64,000 nucleotides of DNA from NCBI RefSeq assembly GCF_018691265.1, contig NW_024881324.1, forward strand, positions 3,475,730 through 3,539,729. Reading direction: 5' to 3'. Positions 48,181 through 59,600 of this stretch are shown piece by piece (position 1 is the first letter of the stretch; each line of letters starts with the position of its first letter). The stretch is from Tyto alba. Its lineage: Eukaryota > Chordata > Aves > Strigiformes > Tytonidae. Made by a program: the position numbers and the translations under genes. The notes below the pieces were generated by a model. It was given only the letters and a program-made list of their open reading frames with translations. It made no database searches and was not told the DNA's origin.

Positions 48181-51100
48181 AGTCAGGAGGAGAATGTTAC
48201 CCAGAGATATGGTTTCTGCATCATGAACAGGATGCAGGAGATGGAATAAGAAACAGAACTATAAAAAGAATAACTCCTCAAGAGCAGTGCAAAAGGATAA
48301 GCAAAATATATTTAAAATCTAAAGGCATGTCAGTGCAAATGAGTATAAAAAACTGATGGCAGTTTTAAAATTCTATCAAAGTGGTATTGTATCTGAACAT
48401 CTAAAAATTGTGAGTTTGTGTAAGTGGAAGAAAATGGCACTGCCCAAGCATTCAGTCAAAGCCAGCGCACCATGGAAAGAAACTAAATGCAATGTTTCTT
48501 GCTTGTCAGGCAAGAATACTGAGTTCAGAATAAAGTTCAGATGACATGCTCAGAGAGCCTCTGAGCTTTCACTAAAATGAGGTGGTTACTGGAGGGATTA
48601 AATTGTCACAGAGGAAAAAGAACTGAGCTTCCTCATGGCATGGAAAAAGAAGCGATTTAAATGAAGCAACTGTATTCTTGTTTTCTTCTTCCCTCCTGAA
48701 TATCTGTTCATTACAGCCAAACCCCAAGGTGAACTACAGGGTCTGTGCTGAGTTCATCACTGCCCTTTGGGAGATTTAGGAAATGAAAAATCTCCCTTTT
48801 TACTGATGTTAATACTAACCACATAGGATAAAACATCAGAGTTTAAGCATTAGAAAGCGGTGTGGAAAGATGGACCTCAGCTTTGGTGAATTCAGGTGTT
48901 ATGGTCTCTGGCCTTGGACCTCCTTCTTCTGCAAGAGGTTGATGCAAAGAGGAGAAGGGCTGTGGAAAGGAGCATGTTATTCCAGATGGACACTCTAGTT
49001 TTCAGTAGCTGAAAAAATGGTTGTGAATTAAAAGGGCTGTGTGTGATGTAGTGCAGCAGAGACTTGGTCATGGTCTCCCTCCTGTCCCCGAGCAATGACA
49101 ACCTCATGCAGCAGAACCCTGTGAGCAGTAGCAGCAGGGCCTTCACCTTCCCCAGATTGACCTCTGATCATTCATCTGCCCCGAGGCTTGACACTGGTCC
49201 TGGCTATTGTAACCCTTCAGTAGCCTAAGTTGTCACTTGTGATCCTTGAATTGTCTTGCTTTTTCTTCAGAGGGAAATGTGATGGCAGGTACCCACCAGA
49301 GTCCTACTTTGCAGGAGACTAAGAACAAGAGCAAACTGTGATATTCTGGGGATATCTGAGATATTTCTGTTGTTGTGTTATGCTGCTTCTGTACTATCCC
49401 TCACAGTGACTGAGAATGGGGCCTGGGAGCTTCAACTGAACTGTTAAAAACAGTTTAACACAAAGATTAGCAGGAGAATACATGGAATAGCAATTTAGGT
49501 GCTTATGAACATTGTATCAAGAAACAATCTAAAACATGACTCAAACAGAGAATAAAATTTGAAAGTTATAAACGCCAGCTATCTTTTTTTGTCCAAAGCC
49601 AAAAAATAGTCTGCTGAGTCCTAGTTTTAAAGGCAAGTAAATGGAAATGTGATTTACTTCTGTTGATTTTACATCACACAGAGTTGAATTTAGAGAGGCT
49701 CTAGCTTCTGTACGTCAAGCCTTGTACTTGTGCACATAATTTCCGTCAGCATTAGAGCAGCTTAATTTATAAACCATTATTTTTGATCCATTTACGCAAA
49801 TCTATGTTAGTATTATAACCACATACATTTTTTGAGTTTAAGAATAAAAAGAGAGATCCATACATCTGAATACAAGTGTGTCCAGAGCTGGTATGGTACA
49901 ATGGGACTGATTTAACCATTATAATGTCCAGACACCATCAAAACACTGGGACTGTTATCAAATAACATTAAAGTTTCTGGATCAAATCAGTATAAAGCAT
50001 ATGTGAATAGTTCTTCTATATTGTAGAATGTATGTTTATAATGCTTCAGAATTATTAGAAAGTATGAAACATTGTAAGAAAAGTTTCATGCTTATCTAAC
50101 TGGTAAAAAAGGCATATGATGAAGACTGTTTTTTTAGAAGTCAGAGTAAGATCCTGGCAGTGATAATTTCCAGAGGTCGAAAGTTTTTGCTGCTCATGTT
50201 CAGTGCATGGATACCCAGACTGTTGATGTGTACAAAGGAATCTCTTGTCATTAGGTGGCTATGTAAGATTAAAGAGAAAATTAAGAAGCAGCAAAATCTG
50301 TTTTCTTTTGGACATGGTTTACCAAGCAACCAAAGGAGACTTTGAATTTGAGACATTGTTTTGCATTTGTAAGCAAAAGTGATCATAATCTTGGCTTTAA
50401 TTTTAAAAATACTCACAATGGCACTGTCATATTTTAGACTTATCTCTTAAATAAGCATACAAAACCCCCTAGTTTCCTAATTCGTCCTGATGATGTGCCC
50501 CTGAACTGAGGAAAAGGCTGTATTTTCCATTGGTACAGGCAGAGGAGGCTTCTTCTTAAGCACAGCTAATAAACTGAATTCTGGCATGAAATCTGGGACA
50601 GCTGATGGACTCAGAGAGCTAGAACAGTTTTTTATGTCATAGTGACTAGAATATGAGTATTTGAGTTGAAAGAGTGGAGCTGCAATGATTATTCACTGAC
50701 ATGCAATTTACTCTTAAGACATTTCCTAGCTTGTTAGGAAAATGTGTATCTTAATTATAATTTAGACTACTAATAATTTTGGTATTGCAAGTTATATATG
50801 AAACAATAAAACACCCAGTCTGTGTGGATAGGTACAAGAAAAGAAAGCAAGAAAATAAATCCTAAGAGGGATGGTTCTTCCCACACTATAATTCCTACCA
50901 AAAACCATGGCAGATATAGAATGTATTGCACTCAACCGAAAAATGAATATGACCTCTGGGAGGAAATTAAATGGTTTATTTTTTTAATGCAAGCAGCACA
51001 CTAAAAACCCTCAAGCTTTTAACTGCCTTCTCCCATCAGCTTACCAGGAACTCAAAGACAAAGAAATTGAAGCCACCATAAACTTATTGTGACCCTTTCT

Positions 51101-53764
51101 ATTTGAATTTAATCACACTCCCAGGGAATATGTGGGAGCTTTGTCAGTGATTTAAAATAAAGAACTATTTGGCCCAAACTTCTAGTGTTCTCCCTAGTTA
51201 CAATGGAAAGCAAGCATTATGACAAAATTCCTTCTACAGTCAAAACAGAATTAAGATCTGTTTCATCTCTTTCATTTTGATTGATTTGCATGTGGGGAAG
51301 ACCTCCAGCTGGAAGATATCTGGAATTTTACAAGATGTAAACCTGCAAAGTCTGCCTGGCTTTGGACAAATGTTTATGCTGGCTTGGGATAAAATGATCA
51401 CTTGTTGCTTGGCAAGTATTTAAAGGGGGAATTTCCAAATGTAGAACCAAATGTGACTAGGTTTTTTGTATATAGATTAAAGAAAACTGTCTCTGTGAAA
51501 AAAATATCTTTTCTTTCCCCCTCCTCTCCCTTATCCCATGTTTGGAAAGAGCTCCCAGCTCTCTTGGCAACATGGCAAATGAAGCGTGCATTTCTTGCTT
51601 TAACACTGTTCTACTAAAAGCTGTACTTATACCACAACAGTAAGCTGAGATCTCAGAAGAGGGCACTGGAATAAATGGTGCAATTTAATGAGCTGCTGGT
51701 CCAAGTCACTGTGATCAAAAAGTGTCAAAATTGTTACTACCTTCAGTGGGCTGTGGGAAGACATATGAGAAGTACGAGACTGCTCTTAACATATATAATC
51801 TTTTTTTTGTTGTTTGGGGGTGTGGTTTTTTTTTTCTTGTTTTTAACGAATGTGATCACCCAATAAATCATTTGAACCCTTTGTTTAATGTGTTACATAG
51901 CATAAGAGAAAAACAGAGTTAGTGGACGAGACAGTGGACTGCTACAAGTCATTAGCCAATTCCAGCTTGTTACCAGTGATAGCAGTTTCAGTGGCAGATC
52001 ATTTTGCTCAACAAATATGTCACCATGTCTTATTTTAATGTGTATAATATGCTAATTAATTTCTGTATCTTTTGAAAAAGCAACTGGATTTTTTCTTTTT
52101 GCGTTTTGCAAACTCCTGACAAAGTGTATTGTCCATTGGCAAAATCACATTTTGTGATAATGTCAAAGAAAGCAATGTTATTTTCAGTAGTATTGTATTT
52201 TATTTATACACACCAATTTAATATCTGCTTCTAGTCATCTGTTCTTTTGGAGTAATAAATACCATTCATTAAGACAAAACAATTATTTTACATTTATTAA
52301 AAGCATATATTGATTTTGCTTGCCATTTAGGACTTGCATTGGGGATTTTTTCCATGGGTTTATTCTAGGCCCATTTAAATTAAAAAAAAAAAAAAAAAGA
52401 AAACAAACCACTATTAATTTTCATTGTAGGAGAAGCACGGAACATTATGTGTTACTAAAAAGAAAGGAAGATAACTATGTATGTATGAATCTACACAGCT
52501 ACAGGAATACAATATTTGCCTTTTTGTTCTTTTCCAAATTATTACCTGTCTGTGGGACCTCCTGTAATAGCCCCTGGTCCCTGCAGACAACAGGACCATC
52601 ATCCTGAAACAGGAGATACTTTCTTGGTGACTTTCCCACAGACCTGGAACTTTAGCTGTGAAATGCTAAATTGGCCTGTATCGCCTGCCTCAGGAAAAGG
52701 AAATTCAAGGTCAAATTGTGTCATGTCATACCACTATTTGGAAATTATAATAGACCTGACTTAGTATTTATGAAATTTGTCATTTTCTGTAATCTTAATC
52801 AAAATTAAGGTAGGACTGGATTAATCTTACTGAAAGGAAGGGAGAAGTAATTTATATTCCTTAATATGAAATGTAGTTGTCTCAGGAATGGTTTTGTTTT
52901 GTTTTATTTATACACTGTCTTCTATAATATTGTCCCTTAGTTTTAAAAACCAAACATCTACCCTTCCCTGAAGATAATTTCCATTAGTGAAGTAATCCAA
53001 AATGAAGTTACTTTGGGTGTTGGGATGGAAAGACTCTCTAGGATTGGATAGTTTTTCACATAACTTAACGTAATTTGGGTAGGTTCAGACAGGAATTTGC
53101 ATATGGTGTCTTTCCCTTGTCATGACAATCCACCTTGGACTTGCTCCTTGCATTTCACTATACAAGAGGGGTAAGGCAATACTTACATATTTTGTGCTTG
53201 AGGCACAGGACAGAAGAGTAAAATGTTTAGGCTCCTTTTTAGAATTGTAGAATATTAGACATCTTCCTCTAGAGAATCCACAGAATTTCAAATCATTATG
53301 TTCAGGCTGCGGAAAACTCTCATAAATGCTTATCTATCTGCCAATTTACGTATAAATTTGATGTTTCTTGAAATGTTGTTTATTGTTTTGCAGTAGGAAT
53401 TGAATAATCTTGTAACAGGGAATATGAATTGTGGATATTTCTCAAGAGGTACTGATTATATTTTCTTCCCATTCATTTATTTTAGAGTACAATGGGGATT
53501 ACAGTACTGTAGTTCCTCAATAACTAACCCATCATATTAAATTCTTACATGATGGACACACATTTCTTAAGCACCAACTTCGTTATCTTTCTGTACAGAT
53601 AGTTAGGCAGTTCAGAAAATATAACTTGTAACTTTTTTATTGTTACTTAAACTCAAAAGTAGAGTCTTGTTTGTTAGTAGTGTTTTCGTACATGTGATGC
53701 ATTTTGTGTGTACAAGGGAATTATGCAGAGCTCCTGAATAGTAAAGCAGTTCCTGCCTGTGTGT
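48181..53764. other. AT-rich non-coding DNA
   Basis: No gene recognised. It holds a T/G-rich tract at 51800-51846 and an A run at 52382-52398 (17). The parts at 51040-51420 and 51940-52330 are repeat-free and might also be conserved non-coding sequence. A somewhat GC-richer patch at 48890-49200 remains unexplained. Confidence 0.45.
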
Positions 53765-54360
53765 AAGAGAGAAGAGCAGCTCCTGGGCTGCAGCCAGAGC
53801 AGGGGGGGCAGCAGGGCCAGGGAGGGGATTCTCCCCCTCTGCTCCGCTCTGGGGAGACCCCCCTGCAGTGCTGGGGCCAGCTCGGGGGCCCCCAACAGCA
53901 GAAGGACCCGGAGCTGCTCGAGCGGGGCCAGAGGAGGCCACGGAGATGCTGGGGGGGCTGGAGCAGCTCCCCTGGGGGGCCGGGCTGAGAGAGTTGGGGG
54001 GGTTCAGCCTGGAGAAGAGAAGGCTCCGGGGAGCCCTTCGAGCGGCCTCCCAGGGCTTAAAGGGGGGACAGGAGAGGTGGGGAGGGACTCTGGATCAGGG
54101 GGTGGGTATAAGGATGAGGGATAATGGTTTTAAACTGAAAGAGGGCAGATTTAGATGAGGTCTAAGGGAGAAATTGTTCCCTGTGCAGGGGGTGAGGCGC
54201 TGGCCCAGGGTGCCCAGAGCAGCTGTGGCTGCCCCCTCCCTGGAAGGGTTCAGGGCCAGGTTGGACGGGGCTGGGAGCCCCCTGGGCTGGGGGAAGGTGT
54301 GTTGGAACTAGATGATCTTTAAGGTCCCTTCCCACCCAAACCATTCTGTGACTCTATGAT
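53765..54360 (+). mobile_element. GC-rich CR1 LINE 3' end, relatively young
   Basis: The fragment is strikingly G-rich against an AT-rich background. It reads CR1 C-terminal blocks: GLEQLPWGAGLRELGGFSLEKRRLRG (53963-54038 region) and a DNGFKLKEGRFR block near 54120-54155. A GGTGAGGCGCTGGCCCAGG-type segment follows, equal to HWNRLPR. It ends with TAGATGATCTTTAAGGTCCC (54310-54329) and CCATTCTGTGACTCTATGAT. The final direct repeats CATTCTGTG / ACTCTATGA are the diagnostic CR1 tail, so the 3' end is intact at about 54360. The first roughly 200 bases are very GC-rich and may include lineage-specific sequence. Its good preservation suggests it is the youngest CR1 in the window. Antisense frames over it (60-109 codons) are by-products. 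Confidence 0.93.
53802..53827 (+). other. Putative G-quadruplex motif
   Basis: Four G runs of three or more (53802-53808, 53814-53816, 53820-53822, 53824-53827) are separated by loops of 5, 3 and 1 bases, satisfying the usual G3+N1-7 pattern. It lies within the GC-rich CR1. Folding is predicted only. Confidence 0.7.
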
Positions 54361-55850
54361 AGTGAAGTAGTGATCACTTAAATCAGTATTAGTGAGAGGT
54401 AGTTTATTGCATATTTGCTTCATTAATTAATGTGCACTGTAGGCATGGCTATACCCCTGTTTTTATGTATAAACAGAATTTTCTTTTTATCTTGACAATA
54501 ATAAAATGAGTTAGGATAAAATGACATTTTAAACATCATCTAACCTGTAGGCCAAAGCACACAAACAATGATGTCATCTGCAGTATCTCTCTTGCACTTT
54601 ATGTAGATTATTTGGAATATCTTCTAATACTTAGGTTGGGAGACTGGAATTAGGATTACTGGATTAATTTATTGCTGCTGTCTCTGAGTGTTGGCAGTCC
54701 TTGTTAGATTAATTTTAATAATACATTTGAATCTTAAATGTATCTGATCATCTTATGTGTTGGTTGTTTTAATGAATTATATTTGAGACATAATTCATAT
54801 TTTTATTTTAATATCTTTAAACGTGTAGCAAAATTATTTGTATTAACCTAAGTATAATGTTTACATACACATCTTTTCACTTACCTCAATCATGGAATAT
54901 TCTGTACTACTGTTTAACAATATCAAAAAAGAAACAGAGCTCATTGTGGTGCATTGCTCTGGTAAGTTTGTCATAAATAAAAGAACTCAGACCAAATTAG
55001 CCATTCTGCTAGTTTACAAAACAAGCTAACAAAAATGTAATCTGTAACTGTGAAATGGTTTGAAGGATTAATTGAGAAATTGTTAACATTTCGTATGAGA
55101 AAGAGTGTTCAGAGGGATTGAACAAGTCAGGGACTCTCCCTTCCTGAGAAAAATTGCCCACAGAGTGCAAGCAGAGATGAATTAGTATAACTTACAGCAG
55201 CGTATGGTATTCATCAACTCTACAATTTGCTTTTAACTCACTGGGAAGGCTTAGGACTTTGCGTGAAGTGTTTGGGAAACTAGCCAAAGACAGATGAATA
55301 ATTCTCTCTCATTTATCAAGAACGTATACAAAATCAATCCCTTACCTTGCACATAGAGAAGTGGTATCTAAATTGCTTATGCATGTGTATTTACATGTTA
55401 GAGCTTTTTGATACAAACAACTTGAATTTGAGCTAAGAACAATATCTGGGGTTTGGATGGGAATGGGGGAATGTTGTAGGTTTTTTTGTGGGTTTTTTTT
55501 TTTTTTTTTTTTTTTTAATAGGGCCTTAGATTTGTGCTGTAACTTTAATCAAGTCAGATTTAAATGTTCTGTGAACTGCTAAATTTCCAGGGATAGGCCT
55601 CACATTCACATCATATGCTCTTTAGGGAAACCTTGCTAAGGTTGGGCTTTTGCTTTTTTTAAAAAAACCTTGCATTAGTGCCAGGGAATTGAGGTGGACT
55701 TTGAAGCCTTAGATCTAATCACAGAACCAGGGACACTAGGCAACAACACACCACTGTTTTTTGCAGAGCCTCACCAAACCATCTCAATTCTGATGTAAAG
55801 GAATCACTCAAGGTGTAAAAGTGGTATTTTAGTCTTTCTGCAGATGCAGT
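54361..55850. other. AT-rich non-coding DNA
   Basis: No gene or recognised repeat, apart from a T run at 55493-55516 (24) preceded by a G/T-rich stretch. Confidence 0.5.
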
Positions 55851-56650
55851 CTTGAGCTCTGTGCTGGAAAGGGATCACATCACTGGCTGGCAGGCAGTGA
55901 GTGTGCCCATGACTAGGGTACCTGTGCAAGAGGGGCCTTGGAGTACTGGTGGCCCCCAGTTGAACTCACAGCCCCATTGTTTTTGATACCTGCCTCAGAC
56001 CCCCTCTAATGCTGGACATGCCTTTCACACTGGTGGGGTGATATCCTGGGGCCTGCCTCCTGTTTCAGGATCCATCACTGAAGTGGGAGGGTCAGCCTGA
56101 CCCTCTGTCTGTGGCATGGGGGTGAAAAGGGGACCTGAGATTGCATTAGAGGGGGACTCCTATAGGGTTAGCTCTTGGAGAGGTGTGTGGGGATGAATCT
56201 CAAGCCCATTGGCATCACTCAGGGTGATTTATACTGGCCATAAGGGTTTTGGAGCTGAACCCTTGGGTTTAAAATTATGCATATCCCATGAAAACAAGCC
56301 TCAGAAATAAGGAAATGGTTGTGCGTAAAACAGGTGTAGCTGGGTTACAAAAGCCTACTAAATGGTGCCTATTTACCTAGCAGGTTATGCCTCCACCATA
56401 CTCATACACAGAGCATTGAGGCATGCATGCCCGTGAGATGCTGGGGAGCCTTATGTGATCAGCTGCTAAAGGCGAGCTGCTGCACAGCCCGGGGTGTGCC
56501 GAAGCACAGCGCAATTTGCTGAGTTGCAAGTGGCCCTTGTCACGCTGTGGATTTCGGAAGTGAACTCTGGCAATAAAATGTGTCTTGCCCTTGCATATAC
56601 AGACCTTTGCTGAGCTGTGAAATGGAGATAAAGTTTGCTTATCCCCTAGA
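55851..56650. other. GC-richer patch of unknown nature
   Basis: Composition rises here without any CR1 or LTR landmark. It includes a perfect palindromic hormone-response-like site at 56089-56103. A 96-codon minus frame (56377-56667) has no recognisable domain. It may be an old unnamed repeat or a regulatory island. Confidence 0.4.
56089..56103. promoter_or_regulatory. Oestrogen-response-element-like palindrome
   Basis: GGGTCA-GCC-TGACCC contains the exact ERE core GGTCA-N3-TGACC. The symmetry extends one base further on each side of the 15-mer and then one more (56087-56105, 9-bp arms around the central base). The known consensus has AGGTCA half sites; here the first base is G on both sides. 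Binding is not shown. Confidence 0.5.
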
Positions 56651-59600
56651 AAGCAGGGTGTATTCATCTGCAGATTAATATTTTAAAGTGGCAAAATGGG
56701 TTTAGAAGTGAGGAGTGTACTAATTAAATTAATACTAGCAGATAATTGTTGTTAATGCTGAAAGTGCAGGAGTTCAGAATCCTGAAATCAAAACGCTATT
56801 GCAGACTAAAGTGCCACAAGGCAAACATGACCTGGAAAACAACCCAATCACTTTCCAGACAAATACTGCAAGGATGGTACACAAAAAGGTGATGCAAGTG
56901 TAACAAGAAGTTGATGCAAGTGTATCAAATGAGATGTAGAGAGCCCTCAGTTTAAAACATTCCACAGAAAAATACTTAATCTCCATAAACTTCATGTTCT
57001 GCCTTCACATATATATCTGCAATTTCACTGGCCTCAGTAATATTGTTCTACTGTAAACCAGAGCAGAATTTTTTTGTTATTATTATATTTTGTTAATGCA
57101 GTCTTCACAGATTGTGGTTTGGAGTTTTCTAATATCTAGTTATGCAGATTCTGGAAGGAAAATCTTCGTTATCTAAAAGACATGATGTCTGGGGTGCCCT
57201 GTGAATCTGGCTAATTTCCCACAAGCACAGCTTCTATAAATTTTTAAGTCCTGTGTAGTATCTTAAAAACCAGAGTTGTTGGAGGCAAAGAGTGTTCATG
57301 TGGTTTTTGAGTAAATAGCTGTCAGTAATAGACAAACGGGGTTAGATACAGAGCTGTGGTTCATCAGAGTAACTCAACTGCAGTTAATTTACATTAGGCT
57401 TGAGACCTGGAGCCAGCTAAAGTCAGTGGTCATCTCTCAGCCCAGGTAGGAAGCACAGAAATAGCTGAGACACCAGGACAGTCACTGAAGAACTCTACAA
57501 ATGCATGCAGTAAATCCAGGATGGTATATTATGAATGTTGAAGAGTAAATTAAATTGGGATAATTTTTCCATCACATCTTATTATGGGAAAATTATTTCA
57601 AAGGGTTCTGCTGTCTTTAGGGAAATACACTAATTTTAGTTCCTGAATGTTTTTCCCTTGAACTGTGAGCAACTGGCCTTGAGTGGCACAGGAAATGGTA
57701 AAGGGCAGCAGCCAAAGCTGCTGGAAAACAGCTGATGTCTGAGTTTTCTGAGCAAAAGTACAGCTGCCAAATGCTTAGAATTAACAATGCTTAACACACA
57801 GTGATTTGAGCCAGCTCCTCCACAGATGTAAAGCAGTCTGTATCTGTTACTGCAGTGGCATTCCTCTGACTTACACCACTGTAAACTGTCTAGGAAAAAA
57901 ATAGTCAAAACATCTTTTCTCAGTTGTTTTCCTTCAGCTGAAAAATCAAGATGCTGAGTCTTCTTTAATTTTACATAAACTAGCTCTGCTTCATTGACAT
58001 TACTCTCAGCTCTCACTGTTGTGGCTATGAAAAGAATCAGACCTGTTCATGTTGTCTCATTTTAAACTATCTTCCTTGATTTTTTGGCAGTAGTATGATA
58101 CTCTCAACCTGTTCAGTTGCTGTTGCAAAAAAGTCAGATGAAGGTGGTTATCTTCCTTATGGTTCATAGGCTTCATGGACTTTTATGCATTTAAAAAAAA
58201 AAAAAAAAAGTAGTCATCTAGATGTAAAAGACTAATTTGGAATGGTTTTATAAAGTACTGTCATGAACACATAAATCCCACAATGAGTTGCCCACTGCAT
58301 ACCTGGAAGTTCTGAAAATAAGCAGAGAAAAGGATAGCAGTGGTGCAAAAAATTAGCTCAAGACCTAAATTGTCCTCTGATTAGTGTTTAGCTGTTGAAG
58401 TTGCAGCTACCAGTGATGTTAATACTGGGTTCATATTAACTGGTCCAAGCAATACAGGTTTTTATTGGAGGACAGAAAATCGGTGATGCAGTGACAGCCA
58501 TGTGGATATTTAAGTATATAATTTAGCGAGTGAGCGACCTCTATGTCAGATGTCTAATAAGAACTAGATAGGGAATTTTCTGACAAGACACTTTCATACT
58601 AGAACATGTTTTTATCTGGAAGTGAAACACTTTAGAAGCAGCTTCCCAGCTTTTAAATAAATATTTGTCAGGAAAAGATTCTCAGCTCCAGAGTGGAAAC
58701 TGCTGAAAACCAGAGAGAGGGATCCTTAGGTTTTCTGGCTTGCCAACATTTGTCTCTTTTCCCTGTTCTGAAAATTGTCTCAGTATAGAATGGATGTTTT
58801 TCTTTTAATAATAATCTTGACATTTGAAAATGTGAAAATAGTTTCTTGTCCAACTGTTCTCAAGAGAGAATAAAAGAAATGAGATCTGTAAATCTTGAAG
58901 ATTAATCATAATTGTTGTAAATTTGTTCTTTAGATTAAGAGTAGGTTTTGGATATCAGACTTATTTCTGGGACAAAATTAATTCACTTTCAATAACAACA
59001 AATAAATAAATACAGTTTTCAGAAGACTGTAATCATAGAGAAATAAAGCTGTGGGCAAGCAACATCCATTAGCAGGCTGAGAGTAAGGCAAGCTACTTCC
59101 AGCAACACATGGTGATTGAAGATTACAAATGTATTTTTCCAGTCAAGATGATGCAACTATGCCAGCTGGTGACAACAACTTTTGAAAAATGCAAACAAAA
59201 CGGAATAGTCATTAATCAGAAAACTGGGTGTTACCCTGACCTCCTTGGGGGGAGCGAGAAGCAAGTAGCACTGAGAACAGCAGTAGCTCTCCTTTGAAAA
59301 AACATAATGCCTTTCAATTCGAGGTCATAATTATGCTGTTGTTGATGTTTAAAGCTGTGAAAAACTGCAGTGCTGTATATGAAAACTTTCCAAGTGTTGA
59401 TCTTTTCATGCTGAATAATCATGAGTTCAATTCTTGCTGTGTTTTCAAGTACATATTAAACTATCAATAAGAGGCTTCAGGAACTGCTCTTACCTGTGAA
59501 TAGTTTGTTAAAAATAAGCTTGATTTTTTTTTTTTTTAAGTGGCATCCAATTCCTTATTTTCTGTTTTTCCTAGAGTAGGATTCAGACAAGAATTATTAA

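Noticed and set aside
52382..52398. A17 run as a possible tail of a processed pseudogene
   Set aside because: No gene-like body lies upstream and no flanking target duplication was seen. The same applies to the A runs at 618, 17166, 22522, 29985, 32810, 38264 and 58193.
53612..53941. 109-codon minus-strand frame rich in Ala, Pro and Gly
   Set aside because: It is an antisense translation of the GC-rich CR1 5' part and neighbouring AT-rich DNA.
57636..58016. 126-codon minus-strand open frame
   Set aside because: No recognisable family, no repeat or exon context; it is the length expected occasionally by chance.
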